Assembly (NCBI RefSeq): GCF_014649875.1 | Contig: NZ_BMTW01000008.1 | Span: forward strand, 82,983 to 146,982 | Direction: 5' to 3' | Length of the DNA: 64,000 nt | Origin: Streptomyces rubiginosohelvolus | GTDB taxonomy: Bacteria > Actinomycetota > Actinomycetes > Streptomycetales > Streptomycetaceae | Shown: positions 58,741-64,000 of the stretch, piece after piece | Layout of the letters: every line of letters begins with the position of its first letter | How positions within the stretch are numbered: position 1 is the first letter of the stretch | The notes under the pieces: model-generated | Database searches by the model: none | Told to the model about the DNA's origin: nothing | Seen by the model: the letters and a program-made list of their open reading frames with translations, nothing else | Made by a program: the position numbers and the translations under genes

Positions 58741-59511
58741 TCAGCCCTGCCCCTCCCCCCGCAGATGCGCGGAGAAGGAGAACCGGTCCCCCCGGAACAG
58801 CGTCCGCACGCGCTCCAGCGGCCGGCCGTCGGTGTCGCGGGAGAGGCGGTGGATGAGGAGCATCGGCAGGGCGGGCGGGGTCCCGATGAGGAGGGCCTCG
58901 CGGGGGGTCGCGAGTACGGTCTCGATCCGCTCGTCGGCGTCGCCGAAGGCGATCCCGAGGGCGTCGCGGAGGTAGGCGTAGAAGGAGGAGTCCGGGTCGA
59001 ACTCCGTGTCCAGGCCGGGGACGCGGGCGACGCCGACGTACGTGCTCTCCAGGCCGACGCGTTCGTCGTCGGCGAGCAGCACCCGCTCCAGGTGCCAGAC
59101 CGGCTCGCCCCGCTCGACGCCGACCTCGGCGGCGAGCGCCTCGGGGCAGGGGAAGCGGTCCAGGCCGATGAGGTTGCGCCCGGGCCTCAGCCCCTGGCGG
59201 CGGACGCCCTCGGTGTAGCTGGCCAGCGAGAGCGGCTGCTCCAGCTTGGGCCCGGCGACGACGGTGCCGCGCCCCTGCCGGCGCAGCCGCCCCTCCAGGA
59301 GGAGTTCGCGCAGGGCCTGGCGGACGGTCTCGCGCGAGACTTCGTGCGACTGGGCGAGTTCCCGCTCGGTGGGCAGGAGTCCGCCCTCGCCCAACTCGTC
59401 CAGCAGGACCGCGATGCGGGCCTTGACGGCGTAGTACTTCGGGATACGGCCGTGCTCGGGGATGCCGGAGCGGATCGGTGCGCCAGGGGCCTGGTCGTTC
59501 GGGTAGTCCAC
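58741..59511 (-). CDS. GntR/UTRA-family regulator of the phosphonate locus
   Basis: A 256-aa regulator. The N-terminal winged helix (PKYYAVKARIAVLLDELGEG, LPTERELAQSHEVSRETVRQAL) is followed by a UTRA effector domain (VWHLERVLLADDERVGLESTYV, MLLIHRLSRDTDGRPLERV). GTG start at 59511. It is immediately upstream of and co-oriented with the catabolic operon, with 140 bp between. HutC-type regulators normally repress neighbouring genes until a small ligand binds; here likely an aminophosphonate. The two copies of the shared element are its expected sites. Confidence 0.9.
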   Translation of the reverse strand: MDYPNDQAPGAPIRSGIPEHGRIPKYYAVKARIAVLLDELGEGGLLPTERELAQSHEVSRETVRQALRELLLEGRLRRQGRGTVVAGPKLEQPLSLASYTEGVRRQGLRPGRNLIGLDRFPCPEALAAEVGVERGEPVWHLERVLLADDERVGLESTYVGVARVPGLDTEFDPDSSFYAYLRDALGIAFGDADERIETVLATPREALLIGTPPALPMLLIHRLSRDTDGRPLERVRTLFRGDRFSFSAHLRGEGQG

Positions 59512-59656
59512 CGCCCGATGGTGGCAGACGTACGTGAACGCCTCGACGGGAGGACGGATTCGGGCTCGCGGTACGCGGGTCCGGGCACCGGCGGGCGGGG
59601 ATTCGGGCCCGATCGCTCCCGAACCGGGCCGGCGCCCGCTCCGCCGGCCCTGCGGC

Positions 59657-60763
59657 TCAGTCCCCCGTGCGGCGGGCCCGGCGGGCGTACCGCAGCAGGG
59701 CGGCCCCGGACAGCAGGAGCGCCCCGGCGGCGGCCCCGGTCCAGGCCGTCGACGCCGGTCCGGTGCGGGCGAGTTCGGGGAGCGGGCGGCCGAGTCCGTC
59801 GCGGGCCGGCAGCCCGGGGCTCTCCTCGCTGGGGTCGTCCCCGTCCCCCTCCCCCGGGTCCGGGCGGGTCGACGGGTGAGGGCTGGAGGTGCCGTCCGGG
59901 GACGGGTCCCGGCCCGTGCCCGGGTCGGTACGTGAGTCCTTACGTGGGCCGTCGGGATCGCCTGGCCGCTCGGTGCGGGTGCCGGGGTCGGTGCGCTCCG
60001 GATCGGGTCGCTCGGTCCGGGGGCCGTCCGGCTCGCGGATGCCGCCCGTGGCCCCGTCGACGATCACGAACGGGTAGTCCTCCGACTCCCCCACCCACTC
60101 GCCGTCCTCGCGTCCGCCGCCCTTGCCCTTGTCCCGGTGGTGGCGCTGGACGACGGCCGCGTGGGCGGTGACCGGCCCGGGGGCGGTGTCGGAGGTGAAG
60201 GCCATCCGGACGCGTACGGAGACGGTCTCCCCGGCGGGGACGGTGACCCCGGGGAACGGGTCGCCGAAGACGCCGATCTGCTCGTCGCGGTCGGTGCTCT
60301 CCCAGGTGACCCGGTGCTCCTTCTCGGGGCTGCCGGGTTCGGAGAACTCCAGCTGGATCTGGTCAGAAGTCAGCCTCCGGTCGCGGTCGGCGAGCACGAG
60401 GACCGGGTGCAGGGCCTGGCAGGAGGTGTCGGTGGTGTTGGTGAGGTCGAGGAACCAGGTGCCGTATCCGCCGCCGGAGGCGTACCGGTCCGGGGCGTCC
60501 TGGATCCGGGTCTCGATGGGGAAGTCCTTGGCCTTCGGGTCACCGCACACGGGCTGTTCGTCGTCCGCGTTCGCGGCGCGTACGGCTGTGCCTGAGGCGC
60601 GTCCGTCTGCGGCTGCGGCTAAGGCGGCGGAGACCGCCGGGGCGGGCAGGGCGGTCGCCTGTGGTCCGCCCAGGAGCGTGGCGGGCACCGCGATCCCGGC
60701 GGCCAGCCCGAGGGCGGCGAGCGTACGGCCGTCACGTGGCCGTGCGCCGGAGGTGGGGGGCAT
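59657..60763 (-). CDS. Putative LAXTG sortase-anchored surface protein
   Basis: 368 aa. The N-terminus has a signal-like hydrophobic stretch (LAALGLAAGIAVPATLLGG). An extracellular domain (about residues 85-220) has two Cys (EQPVCGDP and TSCQALHPV) and is predicted beta-rich. A long Pro/Asp/Arg/Thr-rich stalk (about 240-325) follows. The C-terminal sorting signal is LARTG, then a hydrophobic helix and RYARRARR. LAXTG is the motif of Streptomyces class E sortases, so it is probably not a substrate of the class F-type enzyme at 48.8 kb. ATG 60763 follows AAGGGTG. Confidence 0.8.
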   Translation of the reverse strand: MPPTSGARPRDGRTLAALGLAAGIAVPATLLGGPQATALPAPAVSAALAAAADGRASGTAVRAANADDEQPVCGDPKAKDFPIETRIQDAPDRYASGGGYGTWFLDLTNTTDTSCQALHPVLVLADRDRRLTSDQIQLEFSEPGSPEKEHRVTWESTDRDEQIGVFGDPFPGVTVPAGETVSVRVRMAFTSDTAPGPVTAHAAVVQRHHRDKGKGGGREDGEWVGESEDYPFVIVDGATGGIREPDGPRTERPDPERTDPGTRTERPGDPDGPRKDSRTDPGTGRDPSPDGTSSPHPSTRPDPGEGDGDDPSEESPGLPARDGLGRPLPELARTGPASTAWTGAAAGALLLSGAALLRYARRARRTGD

Positions 60764-61000
60764 GGGGTCACCCTTCGCTGCTCGCGGGACGACCGGGGCT
60801 CCCTGGAGGGGCGGGCGGGGCACCGGTGATGGCCTCCGACGGAATCACGCGCGCGCGGACTCAGAGAGTCGACATGCCGACTTGATTAATAGGATCACCC
60901 GACCGCACTCCCTCTCGGGCTCGCCGGCCGCGGGCCCCTCGGGCTCCCGGGCCAACGAAGCCCGCCCAGCAACGGACAGGCCCAGGAACGGGGACAGGTC
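60764..61000. other. Intergenic region between surface-protein and ROK genes
   Basis: 237 bp upstream of the surface-protein gene. It contains an unusually AT-rich stretch (CTTGATTAATAGGATC, 60881-60896) next to GACTC-AGA-GAGTC (60858-60870), likely its promoter and a possible operator. No ORF is supported. Confidence 0.5.
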
Positions 61001-62113
61001 CTACCCCCGCTCCCCCACCCGCCCGAACACCGGCGCGAGCACCAGCTGCGCCGCGCCCTCCGCGACCGGCCGGTCGCCACCCCCGGCGACCGTGACGGTC
61101 ACGCCCGCGCCCGCCCCGCCCCGGGCGGCCCGCTCCTCGATCACGGCCCGGACGCCCCGGACGTACGCGTCCTCGTCGGCGGCCACCGTCCGGCCGCCCA
61201 GGACCACCCGGTCGATGTCGAGCAGGCCGACCAGGTTCGCCGCGCCCGTGCCCAGCACCCGGGCCGCCTCGCCCCGGTCGCCGCGCGCCTCGGCGGCCAG
61301 GCACAGGGCCTCGATGCAGCCGCGCCCGCCGCAGCCGCACAGGGGGCCGTCCAGCTGGAGGGTCTGGTGCCCGAACTCACCGGCACCCGTCCGCGCCCCC
61401 CGGTGCACCTCGCCGCCGAGGACCAGGCCCGCGCCGAGACCCGTACCGAGGTGGAGGTAGGCGAAGTCGCCACCGCCCGCACCGCCCAGGGCGAGGGCGA
61501 GAGCGGCGGCATTGGTGTCCTTGTCCAGGACCACCGGCAGCCCGGTCCGCTCGGCGAGCGCGGCGCGCAGCGGGTAGCCGTCCCACTGCGGGAATCCGGT
61601 GACCCGGTGGAGCACGCCGTCCCGGTGGTCGAGCGGTCCGGGCACCGCGACGCCCACCCCGAGGACCGGCTTGTGCGGTTCGGCCGCGCTCAGGTCCCGT
61701 ACGGCGTCGGCCGCGTCCCCGAGGACCTGCTCCGCCGGAGCGCCGAGGTCGAGCGGGGCGGTGGTGACCGCGACCGGCCGGCCCGCGAGGTCGACGAGGA
61801 CGGCGGTGAGCCCGTCGCGGTCGAGGTGCAGGCCGACGGCGAACTGGGCGTCGGGGACCAGCCGCAGCACCGTGCGCGGCTTGCCGCCGGTGGAGGGGCG
61901 CAGGCCCGCGCCGACGGCGAGCCCGTCCTCCCGCAACCGGGCGGTGATCTTGCTGACGGCCTGCGGGGTGAGGCCGGTGCCCTCGGCGAGCTCCAGCCGG
62001 CTGATGCCGTCAGCTCCCGCCGCCCGCAGCAGGTCGAGCACCAGCGTCGCGTTGTGGTGGCGCAGGGCAGGCAGGTTGACCCCGGCCTGGGTCCTCGTCC
62101 GGCTCCCGTTCAC
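61001..62113 (-). CDS. ROK-family transcriptional regulator
   Basis: 370 aa. The N-terminal MarR/NagC-like winged HTH (HHNATLVLDLLRAAGADGISRLELAEGTGLTPQAVSKI) is followed by a ROK sugar-kinase-like domain (VGVAVPGPLDHRDGVL, DKDTNAAALA). The zinc-binding motif GHQTLQLDGPLCGCGGRGCIEA has Cys at each expected position. ROK repressors sense sugars. It is divergent from a Gfo/Idh/MocA oxidoreductase gene with a GCAAC-AGC-GTTGC palindrome between, a probable operator. GTG start. Confidence 0.92.
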   Translation of the reverse strand: MNGSRTRTQAGVNLPALRHHNATLVLDLLRAAGADGISRLELAEGTGLTPQAVSKITARLREDGLAVGAGLRPSTGGKPRTVLRLVPDAQFAVGLHLDRDGLTAVLVDLAGRPVAVTTAPLDLGAPAEQVLGDAADAVRDLSAAEPHKPVLGVGVAVPGPLDHRDGVLHRVTGFPQWDGYPLRAALAERTGLPVVLDKDTNAAALALALGGAGGGDFAYLHLGTGLGAGLVLGGEVHRGARTGAGEFGHQTLQLDGPLCGCGGRGCIEALCLAAEARGDRGEAARVLGTGAANLVGLLDIDRVVLGGRTVAADEDAYVRGVRAVIEERAARGGAGAGVTVTVAGGGDRPVAEGAAQLVLAPVFGRVGERG

Positions 62114-62160
62114 GGCTCACTCCTCTTCACCGCCCCATTGTGCCGGTCGCTTGCACTTTG

Positions 62161-62173
62161 GCAACAGCGTTGC
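62161..62173. promoter_or_regulatory. Palindrome between ROK regulator and oxidoreductase genes
   Basis: GCAACAGCGTTGC, with perfect 5-bp arms, 14 nt upstream of the oxidoreductase ATG and 48 nt from the regulator start. It is a candidate ROK operator controlling both divergent genes. Confidence 0.6.
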
Positions 62174-62186
62174 TTAAGTGGATCGC

Positions 62187-63335
62187 ATGACCCCCAACGC
62201 CTCCGGCGCCCCTCTCCGCGTCGCTCTCGTCGGCTACGGCCTGGCCGGCTCCGTCTTCCACGCCCCGCTGGTCTCCGCGACCGACGGCCTGGTCCTCGAC
62301 ACGGTCGTCACGTCGAACGAGGAGCGCCGGGCGGAGGCCCGTGCCGCATATCCGGAGGTCCGGTTCGCCGCATCGCCGGACGAACTGTGGGAGCGCGCGG
62401 ACGAGCTGGACCTGGTCGTGATCGCCTCCCCGAACAAGACGCACGTCCCGCTGGCGACGGCCGCGCTGAAGGCCGGTCTCCCCGTCGTCGTGGACAAGCC
62501 GATCGCCGGGACCGCCGCCGAGGCGCGCGAGCTGGCGGCCCTCGCCGAGGAGCGCGGGCTGCTGCTCTCGGTCTTCCAGAACCGCCGCTGGGACAACGAC
62601 TTCCGCACCCTGGCCTCGCTGATCGCCGACGGCGAGCTGGGCGAGGTGCAGCGCTTCGAGTCCCGGTTCGAGCGCTGGCGGCCGCAGCTGAAGGGCGGCT
62701 GGCGCGAGTCGGGCGACCCGGACGAGATCGGCGGCCTGCTGTACGACCTGGGCAGCCATGTCGTCGATCAGGCGCTGGTGCTGTTCGGAGCAGCGGTGCA
62801 GGTGTACGCCGAGTCCGACGTACGGCGTCCCGGCGCGGCGGCGGACGACGACACGTTCATCGCGATCACGCACGAGAACGGGGTCCGCTCCCATCTGTAC
62901 GTCAGCGCCACCACGGCCCAGCTCGGCCCGCGCTTTCGCGTGCTCGGCTCGGCGGCGGGCTATGTGAAGTACGGCCTGGACCCGCAGGAGGCGGCCCTGC
63001 GCGAGGGGCTGCGCCCGGCGGCCGGCGAGCCGTGGGGCGAGGAGGTGGAGGAGCTGTGGGGCCGCATCGGCTCCGGCGAGTCCCCGCTGACCGGCGGCGG
63101 CACCCCCGTCCGTACGCTGCCCGGCGACTACCCCGCCTACTACGCCGCCGTCGCCGCGGCCGTCCGTGGCACCGGCGACAACCCGGTCACCGCACTCCAG
63201 GCGGCCGCGGCCCTGGACGTCCTGGAGGCCGCCCGCCGCTCGGCGCGCGAGGGCGTCTCGGTCACCCTTCTCCCCCACCACGACGACCCCCGCCACGACG
63301 AACCGCACCACGACGCAGAGGAGCGGCGCGCATGA
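62187..63335 (+). CDS. Gfo/Idh/MocA family oxidoreductase
   Basis: A 382-aa NAD(P)-dependent sugar or inositol dehydrogenase type protein. The Rossmann loop is VALVGYGLAGSVFHAP. The catalytic motif VVDKPIAGTAAE supplies the Lys, and the C-terminal domain has GGLLYDLGSHVVDQALVLFG. The C-terminal tail is His/Asp/Glu-rich. ATG 62187 is preferred; a GTG at 62178 adds three residues. Its stop overlaps the next gene as ATGA. Control by the divergent ROK regulator suggests a sugar-related substrate. Confidence 0.88.
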   Translation: MTPNASGAPLRVALVGYGLAGSVFHAPLVSATDGLVLDTVVTSNEERRAEARAAYPEVRFAASPDELWERADELDLVVIASPNKTHVPLATAALKAGLPVVVDKPIAGTAAEARELAALAEERGLLLSVFQNRRWDNDFRTLASLIADGELGEVQRFESRFERWRPQLKGGWRESGDPDEIGGLLYDLGSHVVDQALVLFGAAVQVYAESDVRRPGAAADDDTFIAITHENGVRSHLYVSATTAQLGPRFRVLGSAAGYVKYGLDPQEAALREGLRPAAGEPWGEEVEELWGRIGSGESPLTGGGTPVRTLPGDYPAYYAAVAAAVRGTGDNPVTALQAAAALDVLEAARRSAREGVSVTLLPHHDDPRHDEPHHDAEERRA

Positions 63336-63811
63336 CCACCACCTCCCCCACCATCTCCGAGCTGATCGCCCAGGAGCGCCGGCTCACCCTCCCGCACTTC
63401 TCCTACGACGACGCGTTCGCGCTGGGCAGCCTGCTGGTCAAACTGGCCCGGGAGCGGCACGCACCGGTCGCGATCGACATCCGGCGCGGGGCGCAGCAGC
63501 TGTTTCACGCGGCGCTGCCCGGTTCGAGTGCGGACAACGACGCGTGGATCGACCGCAAGCGCAAGGTGGTCGAGCGGTACGGCGAGAGCTCGTACCTGGT
63601 CGGCACCCGGTTCCGCGCGAAGGGCACGACGTTCGAGGAGTCGTCCCGCCTGGACCCGGGCACGTACGCCGCGCACGGCGGTTCGTTCCCGATCGCGGTG
63701 GAGGGCGCGGGCGTGATCGGCACGGTCACGGTGTCCGGCCTGCCGCAGGCCGAGGACCACGCGATGGTGGTCGAGGCGCTGGAGCAGTTCGCGGCGACGC
63801 CGGGGGCCTGA
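63332..63811 (+). CDS. Heme-degrading-domain (UPF0303/HbpS-GlcG-like) protein
   Basis: A 159-aa cytoplasmic protein. FSYDDAFALGSLLVKLARE, APVAIDIRRGAQQLFHAALPG, WIDRKRKVVERYGESSYLVG and GVIGTVTVSGLPQAEDHAMVVEAL match the UPF0303 group within the GlcG/HbpS superfamily. The biochemical role is unsettled; heme binding or degradation is assigned by family only. It is translationally coupled to the Gfo/Idh/MocA gene, a common pairing in Streptomyces. Confidence 0.85.
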   Translation: MTTTSPTISELIAQERRLTLPHFSYDDAFALGSLLVKLARERHAPVAIDIRRGAQQLFHAALPGSSADNDAWIDRKRKVVERYGESSYLVGTRFRAKGTTFEESSRLDPGTYAAHGGSFPIAVEGAGVIGTVTVSGLPQAEDHAMVVEALEQFAATPGA

Positions 63812-63857
63812 ACCCGCCGTACGCGAAGGGCGGGCCGGGCGGCTGAGCAGCCCGTAA

Positions 63858-63906
63858 GGGGAGGGGGCGTCGTCACGTACGCGTACAGCGACGACACCCC
63901 CTCCCC
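63858..63906. terminator. Bidirectional terminator
   Basis: GGGGAGGGGG-C-GTCGTC pairs with GACGAC-A-CCCCCTCCCC over a 15-nt loop, between convergent genes. Confidence 0.85.
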
Positions 63907-63909
63907 CTG

Positions 63910-64000
63910 CTACGCGTCCTTGAGCTCCTGCCGCTGCCGGCCGAGCCCCTCCACCTCCAGCTCCACCACGTCGCCCGCCTTCAGGTACGGCTTGGGCTCG
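63910..64000 (-). CDS. Fumarylacetoacetate hydrolase family protein, C-terminus only
   Basis: The last ~29 residues, read from the window edge, include YLKAGDVVELEVEGLGRQRQ and end ELKDA with a TAG stop. The pattern LKxGDVVELEVEGLGRQRQ is the usual C-terminus of FAH-family hydrolases/isomerases (HpcE/FAH type). The active site lies outside the window, so function cannot be refined. Confidence 0.75.
   Translation of the reverse strand, partial: EPKPYLKAGDVVELEVEGLGRQRQELKDA

Overview
This window is high-GC actinobacterial chromosome and is almost certainly from a Streptomyces. The GC content is very high with strong third-position GC, SD-led GTG/TTG starts are common, and the order adpA (3' end) - orn - tRNA-His - cellobiose (ceb) cluster - cdgA - cslA/glxA/cslZ matches, from memory, the S. 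coelicolor SCO2792-SCO2838 region. It looks like core chromosome. I see no integrase, transposase, prophage, CRISPR array or large biosynthetic cluster.

Layout. 1-1.4 kb: the C-terminal half of the developmental regulator AdpA, then oligoribonuclease and tRNA-His. 1.5-7.6 kb: a cellobiose/cello-oligosaccharide system on the minus strand (cebE-cebF-cebG-bglC, then cebR) with three copies of the CebR palindrome. 7.8-11.3 kb: an aspartate:alanine exchanger gene and aspartate 4-decarboxylase, preceded by a 15-codon upstream ORF. 11.5-19.7 kb: a two-component system, a secreted protein, a spermidine-synthase-like protein, a TPR regulator, a phosphoglycerate-mutase-like phosphatase and an AUR1-type PAP2 membrane protein. 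19.5-24.2 kb: a compact operon of an Fe-S RecB/Cas4-type nuclease, an uncharacterised 538-aa protein, an SF1B (Dna2/UPF1-type) helicase and a small conserved protein. This is the best candidate in the window for an undescribed multi-protein system.

24.5-36.6 kb: a primase/polymerase-like ORF running into a tRNA-Lys, a secreted M6-type metalloprotease, the c-di-GMP enzyme CdgA with a BldD-type site upstream, a flavin monooxygenase, a cysteine-free Asp/Glu-racemase-fold protein, a 2-hydroxyacid dehydrogenase, and an ectoine/hydroxyectoine-type ABC importer (ehuBCDA) followed by an IclR regulator. 36.6-48.5 kb: a second tRNA-Lys, an acyl-CoA synthetase, an AA10 LPMO, an SPFH protein with a long proline-rich N-terminus, an NlpC/P60-like wall enzyme, a third identical tRNA-Lys, and the hyphal-tip glycan genes cslA-glxA with a convergent GH6 gene cslZ.

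48.8-64 kb: a class-F-type sortase with a secreted partner, a NagD-like phosphatase, and then a complete 2-aminoethylphosphonate-type uptake and degradation locus: GntR regulator, FAD oxidoreductase, phosphonatase-like HAD, four ABC transporter genes and a TAT-exported phosphodiesterase. Its two transcription units share a 16-nt element. The window closes with a sortase-substrate-like surface protein, a ROK regulator divergent from a Gfo/Idh/MocA oxidoreductase with its heme-degrading-domain partner, and the C-terminus of a fumarylacetoacetate-hydrolase-family gene.

Several neighbours point to one physiology. Extracellular beta-glucan is cut, imported and hydrolysed (LPMO, GH6, Ceb, BglC), a related glycan is made at the tip (CslA/GlxA), and development is controlled by AdpA and c-di-GMP (CdgA). 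Four copies of a dispersed ~28-bp element (core GTCCGGCGTTTGAGGAC) lie in the window. Two form a 30-bp perfect inverted repeat, one supplies a stop codon, and one is translated inside a protein.
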